Shown: in pieces, positions 1 through 7,253 of the stretch
Layout: each line of letters starts with the position of its first letter
Position numbering within the stretch: position 1 is the first letter of the stretch
Source of the DNA: JBDHZU01 sp039812085
GTDB lineage: Bacteria; Actinomycetota; Actinomycetes; S36-B12; UBA10799
Direction: 5' to 3'
Length of the DNA stretch: 12,593 bases
Assembly (NCBI GenBank): GCA_039812085.1
Contig: JBDHZU010000052.1
Span: 1 to 12,593 of the forward strand
Translations under genes and position numbers: made by a program
The notes under the pieces: model-generated
Seen by the model: the letters and a program-made list of their open reading frames with translations, nothing else
Databases searched by the model: none
What the model was told of the DNA's origin: nothing

Positions 1-18
1 GCGCTGACTTAACAGTCC

Positions 19-24
19 TACCAT
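19..24 (+). promoter_or_regulatory. Putative -10 box of a leaderless promoter
   Basis: The hexamer TACCAT fits the actinobacterial TANNNT -10 pattern. Seven bases separate it from the GTG start at 32, so transcription would begin at or next to the start codon. That is the spacing expected for a leaderless mRNA. Only AGG (26-28) resembles a ribosome site, and it is too close to the GTG to be convincing. The -35 region would fall at or before the window edge and cannot be judged. Confidence 0.4.
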
Positions 25-31
25 CAGGTTT

Positions 32-590
32 GTGCGAACGATTCTGGTGACAAGTGCCGGGACTCTGGTTGGTCAGAACATTCTCGACGCCGTCGAAGGT
101 CGTCGAGAAGGGCTACGCATTTATTGGTCAGTCGGCGACTTTCGGGTCTATGGGCGTCATTGGTCCAGATGGAAGTGTCATCGCGGTCTCAACAACCTTG
201 GCGACCCTGAGCGCGGGCAAGCTAACCGGTCTGAAGTGGTGCGATGAGGACAGTTGGAAGCAGTACGCACGCAAATTCGCGCAAGCATTCTCGGATGCGG
301 GTTGGCGCGGAATCGTCAACGTTCAGGGGATGTGGAACGAAAGCGTGGGTTACTCGACATTCGAGTTCAACGGGCGATTCAACGGAAGTACAGCAGCGCG
401 TAACCTACTGGGGTTTGACGATGTGGGCTTGACTCTTAACGCGTGGTTTGGGGAGGAAGTCATCCCGCCATACCAAGGTCCGGTGTACGACGAGATCGTG
501 GTTCAACCTTCGTGGCAGGGCGTGAGTGCCACTCTTCAGAGCGATCAGGTTGCCCATGATCGAGTGGTTGGCGCTACTTCGCCCAACTGA
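32..590 (+). pseudogene. Broken ATP-grasp ligase gene (internal deletion or frame break)
   Basis: The first reading frame, from GTG at 32, gives a nucleotide-fold N-terminus (VRTILVTSAGTLVGQNILDA, then EGRREGLR) and then turns to nonsense, stopping at 247. The frame ending at 590 reads sensibly only from about 96 (KVVEKGYAFIGQSATFGSMG). It continues through GWRGIVNVQG and FEFNGRFNG, the ATP-grasp end motif with the metal-binding Glu and Asn, and ends with TGA at 588-590. The two halves therefore join in different frames somewhere in 88-121. Together they make only about 190 residues, whereas proteins of this kind usually have near 400. The missing part should contain the pre-ATP-grasp remainder and the nucleotide-binding lysines, so the product should be inactive. 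The second frame could be translated alone from GTG/ATG-like starts, but it would still lack the ATP-binding half. A sequencing or assembly error at a short repeat is the main alternative to a real deletion. The end overlaps the convergent ATP-grasp gene by 17 bp. Confidence 0.7.
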
Positions 591-2049
591 TGGCGTGCAG
601 ATTGACGTGTTGATCGACTGGTTCTGACCGGTAGAGATGCCGAATGCCTGCGATGTATTGCTCGGCCATTGGCGTTAGTCCATCGTCGGTCTGCATCCGA
701 CCCTTGGTGACCAAAATGCCCAAGTCCGCGCCGTGGAAGCGGTAGTCACCAGCGGCGTATACCCGCATGAAGAATGCGTCATGTTCATCGGTCAGCTCAT
801 GCCAATCCAGCGACGGTCGGACGAAGCGCAAATCGCCATCGGCGGTCAATCGATAAGTGCCTGTCTCGGGTGTTCCGATGAGGCGTTCCACGGCATCGCC
901 GGGTTCCTTCATCACCAATTGTGACCATGAGTCGGCAGCAGCCAATTCCAACCAACGAGCATTGATCTCGGCGATATCGAGGTCGTACTCAACGCCCATG
1001 TACTCCAGCAAATGGAACAGGAACAACGGCATGTCCGCATACGCGCCGACGGTGGTATTTGTCATGGACGAGGCACCTGAGATTCGTGGATTAACCTCAC
1101 CGAGGTAGACCTCGCCATCATCGACATCCACCAACACGTCGAACTCAAAGAATCCCTTGTAGCCCTCGTCCCGTAGGCGATCACCGAAGCGCTGCACCAA
1201 CTCGACAGCCCTCGCTCGATGGCTTTCATCAAGGGCATCAGGAATGACATCGTTGCCGCACCAGCCGCCCGCGTACGGCGTCAATTCCGGGTAGCCCGTC
1301 AAGTCGGTCATGAATGGACCCACGACAGTTCCGTGGCGGGTCAACACGGCCTCCACGGCTGCGGCTTTGTTGTTGATCCGTTTCATGATCTTGACCTGCT
1401 GGCCGATGATGTCGTCGGCGTTAGCGTCCCAGTCGGCTTCGGTAGAGAGGAAGAAAGTGGTCTTGCCGGAATCGCCGTAGGGAGTTTGCACGACCAAGTC
1501 GGTTCCCAGTCCATTGGCGCGGGCGAGCTTGGATAGTTCTTCCCACGAGTCCACGCCGTCGGCAAGCAGGTTAGGCACGCTCGGTACGCCTGCTTCATCG
1601 CCGAGTTGAGTGGTGACGATTTTGGAGTCCAGTCGTCGTCGTAGTTCGTCTGGCGGCAGGATCAGTTCGTAGCCCAGTTCTTCGCAGATGCGTTCGGTTT
1701 CTTCATCGAAGAAGACCATCGCGACTTTTGGCTTACCTCCACGGCGAGTGATGTAGGCCTGAACTTCCTTGTCGCGCAAGAGGTAGTTGTTGATTTCTTC
1801 GCTGCTGGTGAACTCGACGTATGGCTTATCTTCTGGACTGAACACTCGGGGATGAGTGCCATCGAATGAGTCGTAGTAGACGATGTAACGAAAGTTGCGC
1901 ACCCATCGATCGATTCCCAACAAGTTGAATGCGGTTGGTCCGAAGAAGTAGATCGGCGTGGTGTTTGTTCGGAAGAACGCGCGGATCTCCGATAGGCCGT
2001 TGAGTCGGTCTTGCCGATGAGTTCCGATAACTGCAGGCAATTCACTCAA
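574..2049 (-). CDS. ATP-grasp ligase, biotin-carboxylase-like, substrate unknown
   Basis: The predicted enzyme has 491 residues and belongs to the ATP-grasp superfamily, which joins a carboxylate to an amine or thiol through an acyl-phosphate. The pre-ATP-grasp domain covers about residues 1-135 (YFFGPTAFNLLGID near 34-47). The ATP-grasp part follows: DSK with Lys143, a glycine-rich loop TPYGDSGKTTF at 189-199, FEFD at 301-304, and EVNPR at 318-322 carrying the metal-binding Glu and Asn. The usual ATP-binding Lys of the VVKP strand is Gln188 here, probably a trait of this subfamily. About 170 residues after EVNPR form an extra C-terminal region that I do not recognise. There is no biotinyl domain and no carboxylase partner, so a true biotin carboxylase is unlikely. 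The start is TTG, chosen because GGAG lies 6 bases upstream and no ATG fits the N-terminus. It sits 75 bp behind the serine hydrolase on the same strand, so an operon is likely. Fold is sure; substrate is not. Confidence 0.85.
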   Translation of the reverse strand: MSELPAVIGTHRQDRLNGLSEIRAFFRTNTTPIYFFGPTAFNLLGIDRWVRNFRYIVYYDSFDGTHPRVFSPEDKPYVEFTSSEEINNYLLRDKEVQAYITRRGGKPKVAMVFFDEETERICEELGYELILPPDELRRRLDSKIVTTQLGDEAGVPSVPNLLADGVDSWEELSKLARANGLGTDLVVQTPYGDSGKTTFFLSTEADWDANADDIIGQQVKIMKRINNKAAAVEAVLTRHGTVVGPFMTDLTGYPELTPYAGGWCGNDVIPDALDESHRARAVELVQRFGDRLRDEGYKGFFEFDVLVDVDDGEVYLGEVNPRISGASSMTNTTVGAYADMPLFLFHLLEYMGVEYDLDIAEINARWLELAAADSWSQLVMKEPGDAVERLIGTPETGTYRLTADGDLRFVRPSLDWHELTDEHDAFFMRVYAAGDYRFHGADLGILVTKGRMQTDDGLTPMAEQYIAGIRHLYRSEPVDQHVNLHAISWAK

Positions 2050-2124
2050 AGCCGTCTCCGATCACGCAGGTGCTGGATCAGGTTAGTTCGGTCGCGGGTG
2101 GGCTCTCATCTGCAACGCAACCGT

Positions 2125-3378
2125 TCAGCGCAGACCTGAACCCGGACCTTCATGGTCGCCACGTCCGCTGGACAACCCAGCCAACGATGCTCCTATTGAA
2201 TCCAGAGCATTCAGGGTGTCGTGCAGAAGCTCTGGATCTTGCGCGCTGGGCCAGGTGGAGAACTTCACGGCAACTGTTTTCGTCCCGGGATTGACGTAGA
2301 TCATTTGTCCATTGATGCCGAGGCACAGTAGGACATCGCCGTGAGTACGCGGCAACATCCAGAATTGGTTGCGGTACCAGCCTCCGGGAAGAAACGGCCC
2401 TGACTCCGATCCAGCGAAGGCATCGCGAATATCGGGGTCAACTTTCCATGCCTGGCGTAACCATTCGGTGGGAATCACCTCGTTGTCTTCACCTCGCCGC
2501 CCCTTGTGCAGCATCAGGGTGCCAAAGCGGAGCATGTCTCGGGCAGTCGCGCACATGCCGCCGTCGTGAATGGCTGTTCCCACCGAGTCGCAGGTGATTT
2601 CGGCATCGTGTTCTGCGCCGATGGGTGCCCAGACATATTCGGAGATGAGGTCTGCCATGCGACGGCCCGATGCGCGTTCACACGCCCAACCCAGAGCCAA
2701 CGTCTCACATGATCGGTAGGTGAAGACGCCGCCGTGTTCAGCGTTCTGCGTCAAGGTGGTCAAGTAGGAGTAGATCGAGCGGGGCACGTCGTGGTCGTGT
2801 GAGGGGGGTCGCCAGCCGAAGGCCTGTTCCATGACGCGGACTTCTGCATCCGGGTTGGTGTAGTCCTCGTTGAACGCGACCCCCGAACGCATGTCCAGCA
2901 CGTTGCGCACAGTGGCACCGTCGTAGCCCGATCCGCGCAGTTCGGGAATGTATGAAGTGAGCTGGTCATCGGGGTTCAGGATGGACTTACCGATCAGCAC
3001 TCCAGCTACGCAACCGACCACAGATTTCGTCACTGACATCAACAAATGTTGGGTGTGTTCACTGGTGTAACCGAAGTAGCGCTCGTAGACGATTTCGTCG
3101 TTGTGAGCCACCACGATGGCATCGGTGAACGAGTCTTCCCACAACTGTGCCAGCGAGGTCGTCGCTCCAGAGGTTCGATGGACCGTAAGTGGATCGAGAT
3201 CGACCTCGGTGCCGAAGCGAATCAATGCCGCGCTAGCGGAAGTACCGGAACGTGCCCGTCGGATGGGTTGGGTTGGGACGAGTTCACGCATATGGGAAAA
3301 CGCCCATCGGTTCCACGGTGAACTCTGCCAATTCGACAACGTCACCAGGTTGTCGTTGGACGCCGGGGAACCCTCCAT
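2125..3378 (-). CDS. Serine hydrolase, beta-lactamase class C / NylB-like family
   Basis: The 417-residue protein has the penicillin-binding-like serine hydrolase fold. The active-site SxxK is SVTK (Ser115, Lys118), and the second motif YxS is YRS (Tyr221). These positions are close to Ser112, Lys115 and Tyr215 of the 6-aminohexanoate-dimer hydrolase NylB, and the length (NylB is 392) also fits. GINGQMIYVNP near 354-364 occupies the place of the third (KTG-like) motif. Members of this family cut amide or ester bonds; many are amidases or esterases rather than drug-resistance enzymes. I see no signal peptide, so a cytoplasmic enzyme is likely. The ATG at 3378 was chosen because GGGGG lies 5 bases upstream and the family match begins after it. 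An in-frame extension to 3492 would add 38 residues, rather hydrophobic, running into the divergent promoter region. That extension could be read as a membrane leader, so the start carries some doubt. The gene is followed after 75 bp by the ATP-grasp ligase. Confidence 0.85.
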   Translation of the reverse strand: MEGSPASNDNLVTLSNWQSSPWNRWAFSHMRELVPTQPIRRARSGTSASAALIRFGTEVDLDPLTVHRTSGATTSLAQLWEDSFTDAIVVAHNDEIVYERYFGYTSEHTQHLLMSVTKSVVGCVAGVLIGKSILNPDDQLTSYIPELRGSGYDGATVRNVLDMRSGVAFNEDYTNPDAEVRVMEQAFGWRPPSHDHDVPRSIYSYLTTLTQNAEHGGVFTYRSCETLALGWACERASGRRMADLISEYVWAPIGAEHDAEITCDSVGTAIHDGGMCATARDMLRFGTLMLHKGRRGEDNEVIPTEWLRQAWKVDPDIRDAFAGSESGPFLPGGWYRNQFWMLPRTHGDVLLCLGINGQMIYVNPGTKTVAVKFSTWPSAQDPELLHDTLNALDSIGASLAGLSSGRGDHEGPGSGLR

Positions 3379-3471
3379 GAGCACCCCCGGATAGTAGGCC
3401 GTGAGGCATTGCGCGGGCGACTGCAACCACGCCAGATGGACTCGTAGAGGTATCGCAATAACCAATACGAG

Positions 3472-3495
3472 CGAGTGAATCGCGTCGTCCACTCG
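3472..3495. promoter_or_regulatory. Possible operator: 6-bp inverted repeat with 12-bp spacer
   Basis: CGAGTG and CACTCG are perfect inverted arms, 18 bp centre to centre, in the middle of the divergent promoter region. The spacing would suit a dimeric helix-turn-helix repressor contacting the same face of DNA over nearly two turns. No regulator gene lies in the window, and 6-bp arms can arise by chance, so this stays tentative. Confidence 0.25.
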
Positions 3496-3540
3496 GTGTG
3501 ATTACTGCTCTCTACCTCGCGTGGGGTATCACCACATGCC

Positions 3541-3546
3541 TAGCCT
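3541..3546 (+). promoter_or_regulatory. Putative -10 box of a leaderless permease promoter
   Basis: TAGCCT matches TANNNT and is followed by six bases and then the ATG at 3553. No purine-rich ribosome site is present before the ATG (ACATGCCTAGCCTCGATTT). Both facts point to a transcript starting at the A of the start codon. No good -35 box is seen near 3518-3523. The arrangement parallels the one at 19-32. Confidence 0.5.
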
Positions 3547-3552
3547 CGATTT

Positions 3553-5076
3553 ATGTCACAGTCGCAATCGCACCAGGTGAAGGAAGTTGACCCAGAGGGT
3601 GTTGCTTCCAAGGGACTAAAGGCCAACACGATTGGTTTGTGGGGTGCGACCGTCATTGGTCTTGCCTCGACGGCGCCGGTGTATTCGCTGGCGGCCACGA
3701 TCGGTTTTGTCGTTGCGTATGCCGGAACGCAAGCACCGGGGTTCATGATCCTGGCGTTCATTCCAATGCTGTTAACCGCTTACGCGTATCGCGAGATGAA
3801 CGCAGTGATCCCCGATGCCGGTACGACCTTCACGTGGGGAACTAAGGGTCTCGGTCCGCATATCGGTTGGATGGGCGGCTGGGCGGTGGCCGTTTCCGGA
3901 ATCGTGTTCTTGGCCAACGCGGCGCAGGTGTGTGGGGCGTACTTCTTCGACATCATCGGACGTCACGATTTGGCGTCGAACAAGACATGGGTCGTGGTGG
4001 TTGGCATTGCGATTGTCAGTTTGATGGCGTGGATCGCCTACCGCGGCCTGGAGATCGGCGAGTGGGTGCAAACCGTCCTGGTGATCCTGCAATACATCGC
4101 GTTAGCGATGCTGGCAGTTGCGTGCCTGTGGGCGGTCTATCACGGCAACGGTCAGGACGGATCAATCAAACCAGCCTGGGATTGGCTCAATCCGTTCGCT
4201 GCCGGAATCAGCTTCGTGGACTTCTCCAAGGCAGTGCTGCTGTGTCTGTTCATCTACTGGGGTTGGGACGCTGTCCTCGCCGTGAATGAAGAAACCAAAG
4301 ATCCAGAAAAGACCCCTGGTCGGGCAGCGTTGATCGCAACCGTCCTGTTGTTGTTGGCGTACGTCGGCACAACGATGGCGACAGTGTCATATGCGGGCAC
4401 GGGAGATACCGGAACCGGACTGAATAACCCAGACGTGCAAGAGAACGTCTTCATGGCAGTCGCCGAACCATTGTTGGGAACGTGGGGAACCACATTCATT
4501 CTGGTGGTCACCTTGATTTCCGCCGCCGCCGCCGCAATGACGACGATTCTGCCGACTGCTCGTGGCACGTTGGCGATGGCTGTTTACAAGGCATTGCCGG
4601 ACAAATTCGCTGCCGTGCACCCCAAGTACAAGACGCCCGGTTTCTCCACCATGGTGGCCACCATCATCGGGTTGCTCTACTACGTGATCATGACGTTCGT
4701 GTCAGAAAACCTCTTGGAAGACACCATTACCTCGATCGCTTTGGCGATTGCGTTCTACTACGCGATCACTTCGTTCGCGTGTATCGCCTACTTCCGCAAA
4801 GACCTATTTACTGACACCCGTTCGTTCTTCTTCAAGTTCCTATTTCCGTTGCTATCGGGAATCTCGCTGTTTGCTGCATTCGTCATCTCTGCCGTCCAGA
4901 TGTGGAATGTGGACTATGGCGAGACAGTGCTATTCGGAATCGGTGGCGTGTTCGTTATCGGTGTGGGCGCGCTCCTCATCGGTGTCGTGCTCATGTTCAT
5001 CTGGCAGGCAATGGCTCCACCGTTCTTCCGAGGAGAAACGCTCACAACCGATACCCCAGTATTGGTCGAAGACTGA
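3553..5076 (+). CDS. APC-family amino acid / amine permease
   Basis: This 507-residue membrane protein has the layout of the amino acid-polyamine-organocation (APC) superfamily, a secondary transporter that imports amino acids or amines, usually with H+ or by exchange. About 12 hydrophobic segments can be placed, near residues 28-56, 62-80, 105-135, 145-163, 172-195, 222-245, 258-282, 310-335, 366-386, 390-412, 427-449 and 458-486. The first contains GLASTAPVYS, the conserved substrate-binding break of TM1. EETKDPEKTPGRA after TM6 (246-258) is typical of the family. Both ends are hydrophilic and should be cytoplasmic. The gene has no ribosome site and is probably leaderless. It converges with a copper amine oxidase, and a gamma-aminobutyraldehyde dehydrogenase follows, so a primary amine such as putrescine is the likeliest substrate. 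That assignment is by context only; other amino acids remain possible. Confidence 0.88.
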   Translation: MSQSQSHQVKEVDPEGVASKGLKANTIGLWGATVIGLASTAPVYSLAATIGFVVAYAGTQAPGFMILAFIPMLLTAYAYREMNAVIPDAGTTFTWGTKGLGPHIGWMGGWAVAVSGIVFLANAAQVCGAYFFDIIGRHDLASNKTWVVVVGIAIVSLMAWIAYRGLEIGEWVQTVLVILQYIALAMLAVACLWAVYHGNGQDGSIKPAWDWLNPFAAGISFVDFSKAVLLCLFIYWGWDAVLAVNEETKDPEKTPGRAALIATVLLLLAYVGTTMATVSYAGTGDTGTGLNNPDVQENVFMAVAEPLLGTWGTTFILVVTLISAAAAAMTTILPTARGTLAMAVYKALPDKFAAVHPKYKTPGFSTMVATIIGLLYYVIMTFVSENLLEDTITSIALAIAFYYAITSFACIAYFRKDLFTDTRSFFFKFLFPLLSGISLFAAFVISAVQMWNVDYGETVLFGIGGVFVIGVGALLIGVVLMFIWQAMAPPFFRGETLTTDTPVLVED

Positions 5077-5079
5077 CCT

Positions 5080-5127
5080 CAAATGAGAAGGACCGGTGCC
5101 ACTTGGGTCACCGGTCCTTCTCATTTG
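5080..5127. terminator. Bidirectional hairpin terminator
   Basis: A 19-bp perfect inverted repeat pairs 5080-5098 (CAAATGAGAAGGACCGGTG) with 5109-5127 around a 10-base loop. It starts 3 bp after the permease stop codon and ends 9 bp before the oxidase stop codon, so it should end both convergent transcripts. On the + strand the right arm ends TCATTTG and is followed by TTTGTTTG-like bases. On the - strand the mirrored arm gives the same TCATTTG, a modest U-rich tail. Confidence 0.85.
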
Positions 5128-5136
5128 TTTGTGGCA

Positions 5137-7086
5137 TCAGCTATGGCAATGCCCGCCTGCGGAATCTGCCGGAGTGGGCGGCACGTCCAAGGTGGGGTTG
5201 CGGTCGAAGAAGCCCATGGGCTTGAGCCAGAACGCGGTCTTATCCACCGCCATGATCGGCCACTCCTCCGGCCGAGTGATGTGATGGATTCCAAACGTGT
5301 ACCAAAGCACCAGATCGGTGTTGTCGATTGATCGGTTCGCTGCCGTCCATGCGGGCAGTCCCTGATCATCGGTGGACTGATTCACCAACTGTCCGGCTGG
5401 CCAGCGTTCGTCCCGTTCGTTGGGAGTGACCCACAAGGTGTGCTCGATAAGTCCGGCGCGTTGAAGTAGCGGAGCCTGCTTATCCATGATCATCGGGAAG
5501 GCGCCTTCGGGGATGAGCTTGTACGAGGTGTTCGTTCCCATGTGATTGGTCTTGTTTTCGTTGACGATCTTCCACGCTTTTTGTGCTGACCAGTCCGGAT
5601 CTTGTTTGCCGTCGTCTTCAGTGGCTAACTTTGTCGCGCGGGTCCGCAACTCGGTTCCGTACGGATTCTCAGGTCCGATTGGTGGGGCATAGGCCTCGAC
5701 GGCATAGACGGTGTTTCCGTCGTGTCCATCGATATCCAGATCGAGTCGAGCCGTCAGGAAGTGTTGGTGGTACGGCGCGTAGGTATCGATATCGACCAGC
5801 GTTCCAGATGGCGGCTGTTCGCCGTTGCCAGCGAATCGGGTCGTCACCATGATTCCGGTTGCGCGAACCTCGCACTCGATATTGCCGTCTTGGTAGAAGC
5901 GCCAGTAGACGAGGTATTCGTAGTTCGCAACAGTGGCATGGAAGGACACAACGAATCGTCGGGCACGTCGCACATGGGCACCACTGGTCGGGTCCACGTG
6001 CTTCCACAGAATCGCGTCGTCTTCTTCGTGAATGCACACCGCGTTCTCGATGGTGACCGGATCGCCGTTCCAGTCGTGGATCACTCCGTCCAAGTAACGA
6101 ATCTCGCCCAGGCAGTCACAACCCAGCTTCAACGAGGTCGTCATGAAGCCCAGGCCCCACTCGCCGATATCGAAAGCTGTTCGACGGATGTGGTCAACGC
6201 TGGCGTCACGGTAGGGGACGACGAACTCGGCAAAGGAGAACTTGTGCGCAATGGGACGTTCCGGCTGGCCAGGCTGGGTGAATGTGATGTCGTTGAGCGT
6301 CATGCCTTCACGTGCGTTGAAGCCCACCCGCAATGACCATCCCTGCCACTTCAGCAGGTTGCCATCCACCGTGAATGACGGACCATCCGGTTGCGTGATG
6401 TCCAGTGCCTTGATGTCGGTACGAAGTTCCAAGCCAGGGACGTACTCCGGTTGGTATTCACCCATCGCGCCCTCGGGCCGGGCAGAGGTGTAGTTGTCCT
6501 GAACTTCGAGCAACGTCATGTCTGCAAGGTCGATGACGAATGACAGTCCAGATACCGGATTTCCGTAGATATTCGAATCGGGATGGTCTTTGGTCCAGAC
6601 GTCTGTCCACCCGATGCGCTTACCGCGGTATTGCTCGGGGATCAGATTGCCGGGGTAGGCCCACACCTCGATCGCCACCAGACTGCGATCCGTGATGCCA
6701 CGCTTCTCTAGCGCTTCGACAACCTGCGGATCATCGATGAGGGCATCGTGAACTTCGAGTAGCTCTTCCTCCGTCATGTTGGCCTGCTCGCCCTCGCGAT
6801 AGACCCATTCCGTCACTGTCTGATCAGTGATGTCCACCTTGCCGGTGTAGGTCGTGCAATCGGAGCGGTCCAGCACGATGACTTCGGCTTCTCGGTGGAT
6901 CTGGTCGCGGTCGAGTTCGCCGGCCTTCCACTTGTTGTAGGCCGACTTATCTGGCTCGATGAAGATGATGGACGTGAATTTGGCCCGGTCGTCGAGGCCC
7001 TTTTCGCGGCGAACCGTTTCGGCTACCACGGTGTATTCCGCAGGTGTCATCGGATCGAGGGGATGAAGTGTCTCTGAACTTGGCAA
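5137..7086 (-). CDS. Copper-containing primary amine oxidase (TPQ cofactor)
   Basis: The enzyme oxidises a primary amine with O2 to an aldehyde, NH3 and H2O2, using Cu(II) and the self-made cofactor topaquinone. With the TTG start at 7086 it has 649 residues, normal for the bacterial enzymes. The cofactor tyrosine is Tyr389 in VANYEY. The copper ligands are His440 and His442 (YHQHF) and His602 (HHITRPEEW). The catalytic base is Asp306 in FDIGEWG. These lie about 7-10 residues after the matching residues of Arthrobacter globiformis amine oxidase (298, 382, 431, 433, 592). The N-terminal HPLDPMTPAE matches the usual beginning of the actinobacterial enzymes. There is no signal peptide, so it is probably cytoplasmic. 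The TTG was chosen because TGAGG lies 5 bases upstream. The reading frame stays open to 7236, but such a start would leave only 17 bp before the divergent dehydrogenase. Phenylethylamine, tyramine, histamine or putrescine are all possible substrates; the dehydrogenase neighbour favours putrescine. Confidence 0.93.
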   Translation of the reverse strand: MPSSETLHPLDPMTPAEYTVVAETVRREKGLDDRAKFTSIIFIEPDKSAYNKWKAGELDRDQIHREAEVIVLDRSDCTTYTGKVDITDQTVTEWVYREGEQANMTEEELLEVHDALIDDPQVVEALEKRGITDRSLVAIEVWAYPGNLIPEQYRGKRIGWTDVWTKDHPDSNIYGNPVSGLSFVIDLADMTLLEVQDNYTSARPEGAMGEYQPEYVPGLELRTDIKALDITQPDGPSFTVDGNLLKWQGWSLRVGFNAREGMTLNDITFTQPGQPERPIAHKFSFAEFVVPYRDASVDHIRRTAFDIGEWGLGFMTTSLKLGCDCLGEIRYLDGVIHDWNGDPVTIENAVCIHEEDDAILWKHVDPTSGAHVRRARRFVVSFHATVANYEYLVYWRFYQDGNIECEVRATGIMVTTRFAGNGEQPPSGTLVDIDTYAPYHQHFLTARLDLDIDGHDGNTVYAVEAYAPPIGPENPYGTELRTRATKLATEDDGKQDPDWSAQKAWKIVNENKTNHMGTNTSYKLIPEGAFPMIMDKQAPLLQRAGLIEHTLWVTPNERDERWPAGQLVNQSTDDQGLPAWTAANRSIDNTDLVLWYTFGIHHITRPEEWPIMAVDKTAFWLKPMGFFDRNPTLDVPPTPADSAGGHCHS

Positions 7087-7253
7087 TGCAACCTCACTGA
7101 TAATTGGTGGATCGCAGCCATCTTCACCCCTATTGCCGCCGATCGTGGTCAGAACGCGCGACATATCGCCCACACGCTGCATGCTGGACGGAGAAAATTG
7201 GACCGTCGTGCGCGCTTCGACGCAGGAGCCGTACACCTGCCGCAGGAGAACCC
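7087..7253. other. Divergent promoter region, amine oxidase / aldehyde dehydrogenase
   Basis: These 167 bp lie between the chosen oxidase start (- strand) and the dehydrogenase start (+ strand), and should carry both promoters. This layout suggests joint control of the two catabolic steps. I found no convincing -10/-35 pair or long palindrome. The only firm signals are the two ribosome sites at its ends. The oxidase frame stays open across most of it, so a longer oxidase N-terminus (for example from ATG 7164) is not excluded. Confidence 0.45.
7244..7248 (+). promoter_or_regulatory. Ribosome binding site that fixes the dehydrogenase start
   Basis: AGGAG stands 5 bases before the ATG at 7254. 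The frame is open upstream to 7104, but the residues there are not like an aldehyde dehydrogenase, so this site decides the start. Confidence 0.8.

Larger units (their letters stand above)
3379..3552. other. Divergent intergenic region, serine hydrolase / permease
   Basis: These 174 bp separate two divergent genes and must hold promoters for both. On the + side a leaderless type -10 box is visible at 3541-3546. Two inverted repeats stand out: CGAGTG (3472-3477) with CACTCG (3490-3495), and GTGG (3521-3524) with CCAC (3532-3535), the latter just upstream of the -10 box. For the - strand gene only the ribosome site (GGGGG at 3388-3384) is clear, and I see no convincing -10/-35 pair. Confidence 0.5.

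Noticed and set aside
574..2049. Biotin carboxylase identity for the ATP-grasp gene
   Set aside because: The fold is shared, but there is no biotin-carrier domain or carboxyltransferase gene nearby and the C-terminal region does not match a biotin carboxylase.
2125..3378. Beta-lactam resistance gene
   Set aside because: SVTK and YRS motifs are shared with class C enzymes, but the spacing and length match NylB-like amidases/esterases better, and there is no export signal.
3379..3492. N-terminal extension of the serine hydrolase as a membrane leader
   Set aside because: The stretch is hydrophobic in part, but it occupies the divergent promoter region. The ATG at 3378 has a good ribosome site. 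It is kept only as a caveat.
5083..5331. Open frame on + after the permease, beginning MRRTGATWVTG
   Set aside because: It starts inside the terminator hairpin and runs antisense through the 3' end of the amine oxidase gene; the near-identical opening on the other strand is only the palindrome.
5722..6336. 204-codon open frame on + opposite the amine oxidase
   Set aside because: It lies fully inside the well-supported oxidase gene, lacks a recognisable domain and is explained by codon bias of the opposite strand.
7207..7223. GTCG...CGAC palindrome before the dehydrogenase
   Set aside because: The arms and the GCGCGC core are not centred on the same axis, so it is not a true inverted repeat.
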